Positions 34,101 to 48,441 of a stretch of 64,000 nt of DNA are shown here, piece after piece. The notes under the pieces are model-generated. The model saw only the letters and a program-made list of their open reading frames with translations. It was not told the origin of the DNA and did not search any database. Each line of letters starts with the position of its first letter. Positions within the stretch are counted from its first letter, which is position 1. The stretch is from assembly GCF_949628265.1 (NCBI RefSeq), contig NC_088786.1, forward strand, positions 27,549,681 through 27,613,680. Reading direction: 5' to 3'. The translations under genes were made by a program, and so were the position numbers. This DNA is from Cloeon dipterum (taxonomy: Eukaryota > Arthropoda > Insecta > Ephemeroptera > Baetidae).

Positions 34101-37100
34101 ACCAGTTTGATAAGGGTTGATTAGTGTGCGCTTTCAGCCCAACCGTTCATTTCCTTAATAAAATGACGTGCGCTGCTTCTTCACTCGCGGCCTCATTCAT
34201 ATGACGTCAACCCACTCGCTCACACCCACCGCGCAGAGTTTTATTTTAAATTCGGAGCCGAGAGAGAGACAATCAAGGGTTAGCCGCATACAGACGCATT
34301 CCCTCTTCTTGCCGTTGCCGTGCTGATGTAATAATTTGTATTGTGTGCCTACCACACAGTCTGCTTAGTCGACCGGTGGAAGCGCCAAACCGTGTACACA
34401 CGAGCGAATGGGAAAGTTTAAACCGGACAATAAAATGTTTTTGATAGTTCGTTGTCGTTGTGTGTTGGTGGCATTAAGCGCGCGTGCTTACCCAAGTTGC
34501 TTGACGTGGAGCATACAAATCTCGCGCAACCCGAGTGTTCGCATTTTGCACCAGGAAGGAAATTCCACTGTTAATCTGCACAAATTGAGCTAATAACCGT
34601 GTACTCAGTTAGACAAGAATATTTACCGAGATTTGCTTGCTTTTCATTAAAGACGATAATTTTGGCTTGATCTGTAAGAAACCGTTGGGCGCTAGTGGAA
34701 AATGAGGAGGCTAGCCGTTTTGTTTGCTCATTATTTTTGCATGCTCAGTCAAGGATTTGGAAGTGAGGTTTTCTCTCGTGTTTGTCAAACTGAATCACGT
34801 GATATTTGCAATAAATAGGCAAGTCTAGTATCGAGGATTATGTTGGCTATTTTTTGAATATTTTTCGCGGTAGTTGTCATTAATTAGCATAGCTTGGCTT
34901 AAGAGTGGCGCGTGTCAAATGAGCACTTCAATCCAATCACTCTTTGGTGCAACAATTTCCTTATCAAATCTTTTCGAAGGCCATCGCCCAATTAATTTGC
35001 AGAAGAATACAGACACTTGTTTGTGTTCGCCAGCTGAAGGGCTACAGCAGCAATCCAATCAGCTCATCTGATGCCGCTCTGCGGCCAATATCCGGCTCAA
35101 GTACACGCGAAGGAGCAATTCGTCCTGATGCGACGCCGAGCGAAGAGGATAAGTAGTTTGTGGCGGCAGCACCGAGCTGGCAAATTGCGCAATTGGTGTG
35201 CCCTTGCATTTTTCATTTGATTACATAACCATGCCAGCAATAACCCTGCTCACGTTTGAGGGTGGAAAGTGAAACAAGTGCAAAAGTTGCACTCGGCGGC
35301 CAGTGCTGCGGCCTTGGAACCAGGCCGACCCTGATTAGCATTATCCAATATGCCGATTTAATAGAGGCCTCCTGCTATGGCGATTGTAATGGTGCACATA
35401 ATGCGCGTTGGGGGAACCGTCAAAGGGCTGTTGCGTATCAACATTCAAGGAAGCGTTCCGATCACGACCCACGTTCAGATTGATACCTATGGCTAATACA
35501 AATGCGTTTTATCGTGCGTTATTTTTAATTTCTGACTCACTTCCGACCATTCAGCTGAATTCTGATTACTTTTTCTGCTGAAGGAAGTTGTTCACAAATT
35601 ACATTCGGAGAGGTGTGACAACGCGCGTGCCAGGATCTCATTATAAACGCGACGCATTTCGGGTTCGTTTGAAATGAGTAATGAACGTGCCCTGAAATTA
35701 TTTGTCGTTCTTGGCTGTGGCTGCCTTTTTGATAATCCTTTAAAAGAAAGCTTTCGCACCTTTCTGCTTTTTTTGTCGCGCTAATCCTGGGATTTTGGCG
35801 GTTTCTCAGCGCCTTGAGGAGTCTTAAGGACCACGAGGGTTGATGCGAAGAATTAATGGACCAGCTTAGTTGAGGTAATAGAATTGCAGATCAGTCGGAG
35901 GCATCCTTGACGGCTTCAGGCTACGCTGCGTGAATTGATTGTACGTGTCAAATGATGCCAGTTCGCGGGAGGGGAACATGTATTACCATGTCCCTTGTGG
36001 AAAGCGGCATAAAATTAATACCGATTCGCGGAACTCATTTGTCGGCTCATTTGCCCGAGTCATTCCGCTCGGGGTCGGATGCCAGCGGACGGTCGGCGCT
36101 GCAATTGCACCATTTCGCCAGCAAATCGATTATTTTGGAATTCGGAATATCACGAGTTATGATCCGGCCAAATTCTTTTTTGGCCACCAACCATAAATTC
36201 CGGCGCCGGCTTTGTAATCGTTCCCCAGCGCATTTTGTCCACGCAGCAATATTTATTTATGAAACCATGGAGCAGCTTTTCAAACACTAATATAAATGAC
36301 AGCTCGGCTCTGTCAACAAGCGCATATCGATGGTAACTCTCCCAGCGAGCCCAACTTTTAAAGAGTGTAGTATATGTACTTTGGTATATAGAGACGACGC
36401 ACTGTTGTCGGGTTTTGTGTGCACGCCCATGAAAGTAAAAACGAAGTTGGATGCAACGGCCTCATTGGAAATGCGTCCCACGCTTGCGTTGCCGTAAAAG
36501 GCGAACAACAGGTATACGCCACCGTCCAAGTGCTGCACCAGCAGAGTTCGCTGGAGTGCATCTTTCCTCATTTCACACGTGAATGCCGCACTTGATCAGT
36601 GGTCGATTGATCTTAGAGAGCACCACTTGAGCCTCTGCTCGTGTCTTTTAAATCCTCACCCGCGCGCGCACAGCTCGTTAATCAAAGGGATGCTGTCTTC
36701 GTGTTGACGCTTTCGTGAGTGCGAAAAATAAAACAAAGGTTTCTGAACGTGCCGTTCGACGTATTTTTCATATTTTCGCAGTTGAAACTCGAGATGGCGA
36801 ATAATTTGCTCAAGATGCTGCCATGTGACCCGGCTCAGCTGCGGTGGCGGCAATGAATTTCAAGTGCAAAACTCCTCCTCTCGTGGGAGTTAACCCCTCG
36901 AGTGTCTAATTAAAATGCGTCTACTCTGCTCTCTCTTGCTTGCCTCTCGGATGTTGTACTTTGCGCCGAGAGGGGATGCTGCCGCTGAAATAAATAAGCA
37001 CGCGGGCGGGCACGCCTGCCTTAATTTCAAGCAGACAAGACGAATTGCGTGAGGCCTCTGAGAAAATAGAAGCCGTTTGTTTAAATTTTTTCTCGAGCTG

Positions 37101-40100
37101 CCGATTCAGCGGGCCAAAGTAAACACTGAACACTGCAGCGGAGCAGCGGGTGGATCTCCGAATCAGGCCTCTCGCTCTCTCGCTAGCTTTTAATTGAGCT
37201 GCTATTGAGAGAGCGAGATTTACTCTGCGTCCCATGTGCGCAACTCATTTGCTCGCAGTCTAGGAAAAGCAAGCAGAGCACGTTGAGAGAGAAAAAGTGC
37301 TGATGTCGCTTGTCGCTAATGAGGAAATCAGCTCTGGTCTGTTTTTGATCTTTGTCTCCGTCTCGGTCTGACCTTTGGTCCTGTGCACCGTCTCCCGCAG
37401 CGCCCATGTTTATTTATGGACGCGATGCCGCGGGGTGAGTAAGCAGCCAGCCATGCTTGTCTCGTTCGAGCTGCTGCATTTCGCCATTATCATTGCCACT
37501 TTTTGCTGTGACAATTGCATGAGGCAAGGGTGAGTGAGTGTCGCCGTGCGCAAAATGGAAATGTCATTGAAATGCACCTTTGCCTTCGTCACAGTTAGTC
37601 GTCAAGTATCTCTCTCATTCCCGTAGCGGCACACGTTCACAAAGTCCATTTATAGTAGCAATTAAGAAGTTATCGTAAGTGGTTAATTGCCAATTAATGA
37701 AAGTGTCTGCACAGAACGGGCGTACCATATGGTGCTAATAAAGCCTTCCTACATGCACCGAGTTAATGAATTGTAGCCGTTTATTCTGTGTTTATTATTT
37801 ATAAAGGCTTTTTAGCCTCTCTCGCAGCCAGAATTTATTTCAGAATTGGTCACCCTCTGTCAAGAGGCCATCGATTCTAATTATCACTGACAGGCCATCT
37901 GTTTTTCTCGGAAAGGACATTTTTGCTCTTTCAATTAAGTTGACAATCTGCTCTCCATTTTATGACTGCAGCATCATATAAAAGCTTTCTTGGAGAAATA
38001 TACGCTCCCTTCATTATTGGAGTAAAGTTGCACGTCGTGTGCATTTATTTTTGGTGGTTTACGAGCGCTGGCAATAGTGACGCGGCATTCGAGTAGTGAG
38101 CCGCATTCCAAGAACACAAAGCGGTCCTGTAATTTTTTAAACGATATGTGAGCAGAATAAACGGAAATCTCAGGACAAGAGCCTTTCGCCAACATGCAGT
38201 CCAAACAATTAGCTTTCGTCAGCTGAACAGTTGAAACAGCAACGGCTTGGTTTTCGCGTCCGATAGGAAAGCGAGAGTATATGTAGAGGAAGGCTGCTCA
38301 AAGCGGGCTTCGCTTACATACATAAAAATCAAACCGACCAATCAGTCATCCGCTCCTCGTTTAAACTCTTGAGCGCCGGAAATAGCTTCGTCTAATTTAC
38401 GCGCGCACGCACTTTATTTCATAAATAATCCATGCGCTTTTAGTCGGGAATTTTAGTTCCAGCACATGGAACACAACAACTCTGGCCTTGTGTAGAAATT
38501 TGTAAAATAGAGTGTGCTTCTTTTAAAAATAAATCCTAAACTTTTCTTGCGTCTTAGAAGTCTATTTTATTTCAAATAACACTCTTTTTTTCTGGATGGA
38601 CAAAAGATAATCTAAACTGTTTTCAGCCTTCCCTTTAATTTGGGGCAGCGTTCAGACGATTGTACTGAATTAATCACATCATCTTTCAAATTTTACGGTA
38701 AAAATGCTTAATTTTGGCTCGCAAGTTTTAAGACTCGGTGGCCCAAATCCTTGGTGTATATCTACTTGAACGCACCGAGCAGCGCGCACTCAAAAGTTGA
38801 AATCTTGAGCTGGAAGTGGGCCTTAATGGTTATGGCCTGAGCTAGAGTTGCTTTTTATCAGCGTCGAACTCAGTTTCGTCTACGTGAGCGCGTGCAGCCG
38901 GTGAATTACTCTGAAAAGTAAAGCGAGCGTGTGTAGTGGCCGGCGAAAATCGCGAGCTGCACATCTGGTAAGTGTGTGCCGCCGGAGCTAATTTGGGTGC
39001 TGCTACCTCTAGCCATTTTATTCGCGCAATTCACGCTAGTCTGCATAAGATAAACACGCTGCCGAGCAAACACACCCCAGCAGTAGAATTCTCCTCGGCG
39101 CTGCCTGGCGAGCCTCTTTACTCGGCGAAAAGTTGGAGTTGTTCTCTCCGCCGGCGAAAAATTAACTTGATGGCGCATTTTTGCCGTCTTGGGGACTTAA
39201 CACAAACTTGCCGCAGCCCGCGGCCAACTTTCCCATACAAATTGGTGAGCAGGAAAGTTCTAAAATTACGCGAACCTCTCTATTGTTTGCAAATTGAATT
39301 GGCGCCAATCGATTTCCTCGATTAAAGACCCTTTTAGATATTTTAACTCTTCACAAACGCTCAATGGGTACATCCGAAAAAGGCTTTGAGAAAGAAGGCA
39401 TAGGAGAGTCGGCAAAAAGTATTAAATGCTCGCCCAGTAGCAGATGAAAACGACGCTGAAAGAGTCTGCTGCGCGGCCTTTGATATCCATTTTTTCCGTC
39501 GCCCTTTCCCTCCCTCTTGAAGTTTCACCGACGCGTATTCGCTGCATTAAATCCTGATTTACTGCTAATGGTGGCATTTAACGTGGCATATTTACTTCGC
39601 GCGTTATTTACGTGGGAATCGGGCAAGGTACTCGCCTTTAAAAATATGTTTGCTTTGGTACATATAGTTTTGAGAAAGAAGTTTTGTTTGCAATGTGAAA
39701 GGAGAGAATGCTCTGCAAATAACGTGACACTTGAAATGAATAATAATGCGCTGGAGCCGAAGCCGTTTTTGCGATCGAGTCAGTAGAAAGAAAAGGATGC
39801 CTTGCCTGCCGTCACAGGCCTTTTTCAATAATCCATTTTTATGTCAAGTAGTGATGCTCCTCTCCTTCCGGCTCGACTTAGTACCGCTTTTCGCGTTTGT
39901 ACGTGGACATAAATTTTGGATCAGCGCAGAGATTGGTACCTGCTGCATTGAATAAAACATGAGGTGAGCAGAGAGTGATATTTTATGCATGTACGGGTCG
40001 CGCTGCCGAGGCAATTCTAATTTGCGGCCGCAAAATTGCGTGAGGATTTCTGGTAATCTAGCACCTGGGCGACACCTGAGGATCGACCGACGCTGCTGTC

Positions 40101-43100
40101 TCGCGTCCAGAGATCAAAATAACTCTTTGGTTTGCTGCATACCCTCGTCTCTCATTCACACAACATGATCCTCTGCGCAGTCAGCTCTCAAATCCTGCTA
40201 CCAGCCTAGGAACAAGTGAAGCTAATGCATCCTGCCGTCGTCTGAATGACACATAATATAAAGCTGCTGGAAAGCAACCCAGATTGAAAAAGCAGCTCTC
40301 TTTAGAGAGATGCAATCGGCTGTGCTTTGTGCAGCAAACCTTGTGTTTCCGACTGCGCACTGCAACAGCTGCTCGAGTTTGTGATTGGAAACGTTTGCTT
40401 GCTGGAAAAATTCTAAAACTTTCTGCTTTAAAGAGTGTCAAAGCCACTGTAAGCGGATAAAGAAACGAGATGAAATATACGCGTTGGAAACTTTTCAGCA
40501 GGCAAGTATCGCCCGACTTAAGGTGAAAATACAATAAATGCCCAGTGCCGTGCAAGTAAATAAACAGCAAATTACTGGTCATTCCGTGTTCCGTGGTGTG
40601 GTGCTGCTTTCAGAATTTTAATATCCACTGGCATTGTGAGTCTATAAAAACCCTTGGAATTCGAGGCAGAGGGTTGTAATAGCAGGGTGCAGCAGCCTGC
40701 GCCGCCACCGCCACGCAAATGTTCACCACTGTCCTATTTAACTGTAAATGATTGCATTTTAATGGCCCGCCTGGAAATTTAATTAATCCTAAGCTGAAAT
40801 TGAGATGGATAGCTGGCAAGACGTGATGCTTTTGTTCGGTTAACTTGAAATCATTTGTAGTAAAAAGACATAGTTATATTCCGCTGAACAGTCATTTGCA
40901 AAAAAATAAGGCAGTGAATATAAAATACCTTTAAATTTTGCTAACCATTTCAAGTTCGATGAACCCCCGCTGCGGCAAGAACTGCTGCGGTAAATATATA
41001 ATAACACAGATACGCGGCAATGAAGCTGCTGCTGCAGCGGTTGGCGCGGAAAATGCGGACTTTCCATGGCTTGAAAATCCAATTTGCCGCTGATGTAACC
41101 TGCAATGCCCTTGAGCTGCCGTTTTGCAACTTGACGACTGCGATTTAATTGTAATGTAACGCCAACTCCGACCACTCGATTTCGCCTCGCGACCATCCAG
41201 GAGCAACGTGCCACCCATGCATAAATAAATTAGGCCACAGGTGGTACGAGACAATCGGCCTCCTGTAAAATTCGCTTTGACACCCATGTGCAGGCTTTGT
41301 CTCGTCTTCCACAAAAAAATGCCAGTGCTTCAGGTGCGGAACATCTGGCCCGTCTGCTATAGCTGGCAGCACAAATGTGAGGGTGCGGAAGTAATGCACT
41401 GAAAACACACAAAGTCAAGAGGGCTCATTCATTCTTTCTTGCCAAATGTGCAGGCGGTGGTTCACACGCACAGCACACGCACCAAATGTCTTTCTCATAA
41501 TGGGTGCTGACAGTTTCCAGCCTTTTGCTTTATAATTTTAAGATTTGAGACACACGCTATATGTTTCTTTCGGCTTTCTCGGGCTTGGTGTAGTTTCTGC
41601 TTATTTACCTACCCGTTGCTACCCCGAATGCAACATTTTCAATCCCTTAAAATTTTCATCTGGCCTTATATCTTGAGATACAACTGCATAAAAATTTGAC
41701 CCTGGCATTACTTGTGCACAAGAATTAGACGGTGCGCTATTTATTGCTTAAAGCGCCTAGAATTTGTACTTTTCTCATTTTTCATCTCGTGGCAATTGTT
41801 TGTATTACAAACTATGATCACACCCCAGCAAATAGTTTCAATCTGAGCGATATCCTCGGCAAGTGAGCTCAGAGAGGAAACAATTATAGTCCATAACAGT
41901 GTTGGCGTTTCATCATCAATCGTATTAATTTATAATCGTAATGTTGACTCTGAACGTCCGTTTGTCTTGACACGTATAGCTGTAGCTTTCAGTGCACAAG
42001 CACTTGTATCTAATCTGCTAACGTCGTGTTATAATGGAAGATATATGCGTTGGGCAGCAATGAGTTCGACCTAAAGAGCACAACTAATGCGTGCGTGACC
42101 CACTGGGGGCAGTTGTTGCAAAATCCATGCATGCACTCGGACCGCTGCGACGCAACGCATGCCCCTTTGTGCACCGCTGAGCTGTGAAACGCCTAGATGA
42201 AAGATTCATGCATTCGCAGGACGTTATTTATTGTCCTCGAGTGGCCCTCTGCGGTGGTCGGAACAATGATAATCGACAGCACCACGCTCCCAGTTCGTCG
42301 TCGTCGTCATATTATATTCGCGCGCACCCTACAAACACACAATGTGGTCCTGACGACTGGCGTCGCGCATAAAAATAATGACACCCACACTTGTTTATTT
42401 CGCTGCACAATTGGATAATGTGCTTGCATTTCATTACGATAAATTAGATCATATGACCCCAACAGACTTCTGTGCTAGCAGGCGCTGTCGTAGCCCGCAA
42501 GAAAGTCAGTGGATTGAATTTGAAAATTTGTGAAGCATTGTTGAAAGGCCCACGTCTATTTATTTTTCAATAGAGGATGGAAATTATAAAATGTAAGACA
42601 AAATTTTCAACATGAGCGGATTTGACGTCAGATCCTAAGCTCATTCCAGTGTTTGAATGGAACCCTTTGAATCGGAGATCAGAGCGATGGCTTGAAATAA
42701 TCTCCTCTCTTTACGCTTTGCTTTCGTAGAGATAATAGGAAACAGACACATAGACTCATAAATATTAAAGTATTCTTAAGGCACATAAAACTCCCCGGTT
42801 TTTTGCGTTCGCTCACAACAGTCAAACTCAGCTGTCAGCGCTCATGAAAGTATTTATGAATATCTAAACGACAGTTGGAGCAGCGTTCCGCTTGCTCATC
42901 ATCCTGCGAGCCAGCAATGTTGATTCGGACGGACTTGACACACAAAGGCCCCGCATTCAGATTGTACGCTGCATTTTGGTCACCGGAGATGTAGAAGGCA
43001 GCGATATACGCCCCGAAAATGCCCCACAGTTGTGTCAGCGCACCCAATGAAAGATAAGCGCGGAACGTTAAGTTTTCCAGCGGCTGCACACGCCACTTGC

Positions 43101-44558
43101 TTTGTTATAATCAACCCTCTCGTATTTCACGGTTTTTTTTATATCAGAATCGAATGCACGATGGCGACTCGAAATGTCGCCGGCTGGATTCTCTCTAATG
43201 TCACGCGCTAACCTTTCGTATTATTCACCCGGACGAAAAGTTCAAACCAAGCGCTGCTATTCCGTTCACCAAAATGGATGTGCGCGCGGTCTTATTGGTG
43301 CTGGACCGCCTTTTGTTATCTCCTTAACAAAGTTTCACGCGCAAAAGTGAGTTATGAATCGACATTTGAATATACTCTGCTTACTTACAAAGAAGAGCTT
43401 ATTAAGTTGGACGCCGTGACCCGCCTGCCGAGCGCCTTCGACGTGCTTGGAGAGCAAAAGCCACCCCTTGCCTCCGCCGCCGCCGGGCAAGCAACCCACC
43501 CCCGAGCCGAACGGGATCAATCGACCCTGATTAATTGGCCTGCAAACCGAGCGGCAGGATTGAAAAAATCTTCTTGTCCTCTTGACAAGACGTTCTGATC
43601 CTTTTAATTGTGTGCGCACGGCCCTTTCTTCTTCGCTTTCTTGCCGTATAAATCTCGCGGAAATTGCCCCGACAGGAGATTTTTCCCCAAAGGTTCCTGA
43701 CTGCCTTGGCTTTTACGGTCGGGTTGAGGTTGATGGGATGAACTTGTGATTGGACCGCAAACGCAGCATTTTTCTCTTTTTTTTTTCGCTGGAGTGCTCG
43801 CTAGAAATCAATTTGGGAACTTTGCGCACGAGCTAATTAGGAGATGATCCTGATCAGACTCTTCAGATGCGGCGCACATTTATTAAAACAAACTCATGAA
43901 TCACGAAAATCAAAAACATTTTAAAGTACCTTTTCTGCCGCCTATAATCCAAAGCACTAAAAATTGTGCAACGCGCTGTGGGTAAATTTTTGTCCTTTTA
44001 ACAATGTCACCTTTTATTCATTGAGCAACGCGTATTAAAACGATTTTTGGCCCCTCTGTGGAGAAGTGAGATTATTTCTCCTTGAAAAAATCTCATTGAT
44101 AGCAGTCTGACGCAAGTTGAAGCACCAAATTTTTACGCACATCTAGAACTGTGTAATTACGCTATCACATTTGACGTCTAACTCATTATCTCAGAGCTTA
44201 TTAATAATTATCTATTTTCAGCTCAGAGCAAATACGGAATTAAATTAAGGAATTCAGCTGCTCAAAATAGCTAGCCTTCATCCCGTTAACAAAAGCACTG
44301 CGATGGATGATCAATAAGCCTGCTGGTAGCAGCTTTCGATCATTAGACGCGCAACGGATGAAACTAGATATCACGCGGCTGCCGGTGCATTCGCAGACGG
44401 GCTCAGTATTTCAATAAGCCGCTCCAGACGATCCAATTAATCATCTGATTGGTAACAGTGTATGAGCATCATTCAAGTGCTCCTTTTTGTTTGCGCACTC
44501 ACAAGTCCATCGAGAGTCACAAGACTGAAACATGTTGCAAATAATATCGATTCTCAGC

Positions 44559-44582
44559 TAGAGAGAGAGAGAGAGAGAGAAA
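44559..44582. repeat. (GA)n simple repeat, GAGA-type
   Basis: About ten uninterrupted GA dinucleotides followed by a further GA-rich run. Such tracts can bind GAGA factor in insects, or can simply be microsatellites. It lies inside the long presumed Dg intron. Confidence 0.75.
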
Positions 44583-47500
44583 AGAGAGCTGGCGATTCGT
44601 GGAAATATTCACTCGATGCGATCATCAATCTTCTCGTCACTCTCGGTTGACTAAATCAAAACTAGTTCCACGCCGCTCTTTAAAAGGGAAGAAAGAGGAT
44701 TCGCTCGTTTGCCGAGGAAATTCGTTCGATGTGTCGGTACGTAATATATTATCGACCTCGAAAAGTTCTTGCACGACGACGAGAGAGCCGGCCGCCTTTT
44801 TTACTCCCGACAATGAGTTTATATTCACCAGAGTGAAAAGGAATAGGGAAAAGAGCCAACTGCAGAGGTTAAGTCGTTTTTATTCGCGGCGAAAACGTTG
44901 CTGCATTATCGAGCCGACATTCTTAAGTCTCAAGAAGCTGCAGTGATATCGAAGTTTCAGCTTGCGTTAGTCTGGGCTGATTCCAACTCGAATGCATTTT
45001 ATTATGAGTTTTGAAGAATTTATTTCGTTCCGCATGCCTAAAACATCTGTAAACCTGAGACTGAGATTGTTTGCGTTTCATATTTAACACCTGGTGCTAC
45101 CTGCTCAGATCCCTAGCTCACCGCTTTTAATTTTATGTTGGCACTCTCCTTCCAAAGTACCCAGATTTTTTATATTCACATTACTATTAAAAAGCTTTAA
45201 GAAATGTCTAAATTTAAATGTGACATGTACTTCGACTTAAGCTATAGAGTAAACAACAAACAGTATAAAATTAAACTTGAATAATTAGAAGAAGCAGGGA
45301 AAGGAGTCACCATGAAATTTTCTTTATATAGATGAGAATATGGCTCGTCGGTATTCAACTCAATTACCAGACTTCCTCTTCCTCCTAGCTGGCTGAAAAT
45401 GAATTAATCATACATTGTAAGCTGCTGTGTGCTGTCGATTGCCGGGATGCATCAATTTTCATACGAAAACGGCCGCGCCCATATGTGTGCTGCTGCAGTA
45501 ATTGCGCGCCATGAATAATCCCCCGCATGCAAGAACCTACAAGGAACATGGCTCGACGGGAGGCCATTAATTTCCATGTTATTGTTGAAAAGGACGAAGC
45601 CTGGAATAATATTTGCACGCTGAGAGATACTCGCGCCAAAGAACGGCAGCTGACCAAGAGCCAAGCGAGAGCTGCGCTGCTGCAGACAAAACAAAATTCT
45701 GCGGCTACCAGGCGAATCTCCGTGTTTCTATACACGCAAAATTATTGAAGTTTGGCCAGCGGAAAAGCAAAAAAGGGCAACAGCAGTGCGCTAGTAGAAA
45801 AGTTTTCCTCCGCCTCGTTTTTGCCCACGCAGGAAAGGAGACCAGATATGAAATATCGACAAGTTCACTCTAATGGACGAATAAAGCCATGCATCGCTCT
45901 TTTTCCGATTGAAATAAAGTTTTTTTATGTATGTATAAATTGAACTGGCCTGTGGCCAAATCATCAAAACAATGGCTCGTGATAATTTACACAAATTTTT
46001 AGCATTTTATACCCTGTAAATATTTTGTCGACAAAAATTCTGGCTTACCTTTCTTTTATACCATTGATTAAGGGATAAAAATGTAGGCACTGGATGGAAA
46101 ATACATGCACAGTGTGATCAGTGTGCAAACGCGCGACCCCGCCGATAAAACGCGTCGGCTTGGGGGAGTCCAATAGTCACCCCTAACGTGCATAGCTACG
46201 CGGGCTGTGCAGGTGATTAGGGGTGCTTACTCCCCTGCGCGGTGGGCTGAGCCCAGGTGCTAACACACGCATGAAAAGGCCTGGCGTCCGATCGGCTGAT
46301 CCATGGCCTCTCACGAATTCACCCCGTCTGCCAAAGGCCGCCCGCGGATGTTTTATGTATGTGCATGTCATTTCTGCCTGCAAAAGAGATTCTTTGCTCG
46401 TAATATGACGGCAGGCGCTTTTTGCTAGTCGGTTTGCCACGTCTGCTTGCTCCGCTCAAGCTCAAACGACTATATTGAATTCTGGGAAACAATTTTCCGT
46501 GCCTCTTAACTTTTTCGGGCCGTGTACACCGTTGTTAAAATTAAATTCAAGCTGCTGTGCTTCACTGGGAAGATATAAACTTTATTGCTATGGTAGACAC
46601 TGTTTTTATGGATTGCTGGATTTCCTAGCAATAATCCAGTATTTATTAAATTTCTTGCTACTGGTATTAAATATTAAACAATAGAAACTTAACATGCAGG
46701 AATGGTATGCAATAGATAATTTAAAAATTCAGTGAGTGGTGTTATAGTTTGAATTTAAGCAATTTTTTGCCTTTTTATTTGAAATTTTAGTTTTTTTACT
46801 TTTATATTTAGATTTGGAACGTCAATAATAATGTAAAATAAGTACATCTGTAAATTAAAAAGGTTGAAGGAAAGAACAAGCCCTAAAATTTATAGATTAG
46901 ATCCTAATTTATAAACATGAAATCTCCGTTTTGGTTTTCAGAATCACAACCTCGGCACAATGAAACGCACTGCATTTGCAAAATGTATGACTTAATTTTG
47001 TGCTCAACTGTGCGTTTCGTGGCACAATCAAAACTTTGTGCGTTTCTCGTGCCTGCCGGGTGTGCTAGCTTAGTTTGAAAAGTTATCGTGTAATTTTATC
47101 CAACTAATTGCGAGTCGACCGAGCCGTATCATGAAGCAGCGTGGCCGAGCTTGCATTTGCTCGTTTGCAATTTGCTTAATGAAGTCGAAGTCAGTTTCAG
47201 TTTGAAAGAGGCTTTATGGAAGTGTGAAGCGCGCGCGACTGTGCATAAAAGAGTCGCAGAGCCCCAACACAGATAATATGCACATATATAACGGCCCGGG
47301 AGCGCAAATAATTTTCCGCGGATGATGATTATTGCGAAAAGCCGTCGTCTGTCTCTGTCAGTACTTTTCGTGGCGCGGCACTTCATTAAAAGCAAAAGCA
47401 GGCACCTTGCGCAGATCAATTCAAAAAAGGCCACGCCGCATACTCTCAGCGTCTCAAGTGTGGCTGCTTTTTAAAAATTTCATCTGCTACGGCGGATGTT

Positions 47501-48428
47501 TTATTTCGAGCTTTTATCAAAATAGTAGTGCTTCGGTCCACTTTTACTGCTCGGCCACGGTGTGCTGAAATATTACGCTCGCCATTTCGCAATTACGACA
47601 GAGTGGCCCTCCAGACCATCGATCAACCCTCGCAAGCCGAGCCATTTTTACACAGTGCACCAAATACACTGCCGGCTCTTTTGTGCACACACCGGTTTCA
47701 CGGAGAAGTTGTCTGGACAGTTGGAGCTATTTGTGGTACAAATCAATTTAGAGCCTCCTCGTTTTGACGAAGAAAATTTAACTGCTCATTCGAAGAAAAC
47801 ATCCCAAGTATCTGAAAAGGCTTTTAAAACTTTCATCATGGGAGTTGATTTTCACAGTAGACGCAGTTACATGCGAGCAATGAAACTGGTGGCAGGCAGC
47901 AAACACTTGACGCTTCCCAAGCAAAACCTCCACTCCATCATTTTTGCCACTGCTGCTTTATCCTCTTTGCACTCATTATAATATATTTCCGGCGAAAGCC
48001 AAAAAAAGTCAGAGCGGCTTAGAATATACTCCGAATTCCACGCCGTTTTTTCCTCATCCGCGCAACGAGACGAGGAAAGCAGCCACTAACTCATTCGCAA
48101 CGAGCCGGAATTGAAATTAAAGTCGCAGCCGCGCGCGTTTTTCCCCTCGTAATGAAAGAGGTGGCTGTAATTAAAGCATCTGGACATGAAATGCAAGGGG
48201 CCGACCCGCGCGCGTGTTTGTTGTGACAACGCGAGCCATTAATGGAATGGGTCCTTGCTCGCCTGTTTCCTCACTGGCCCAGTGAATACGCACAAATAAT
48301 GCATGCGCCCTCTTATCCCTCTCGCATCCATCCAGTTAGTTGGCGCGTATATCAGTGCTGTCGCTCGCGCGCAGCCTGCCTCTCTCGCCGTGCAAAAGAT
48401 AGAGAGGCGCGTGCATGTATCTATGGTG

Positions 48429-48441
48429 GCGCGCGCGCGCG
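48429..48441. repeat. Short alternating CG tract
   Basis: Thirteen bases of strict G/C alternation in a locally GC-rich stretch. Such a tract could adopt Z-DNA under torsion. It lies inside the long presumed Dg intron. Confidence 0.6.

Noticed and set aside
36287-36571. 94-codon minus-strand ATG ORF with protein-like composition
   Set aside because: It reads smoothly, but there is no recognisable domain and no neighbouring exon, and it is isolated in the long non-coding block. Kept only as something to check against expression data.
42835-43089. 84-codon minus-strand ORF with a hydrophobic stretch
   Set aside because: It begins at GTG, contains no internal ATG and has no splice context.
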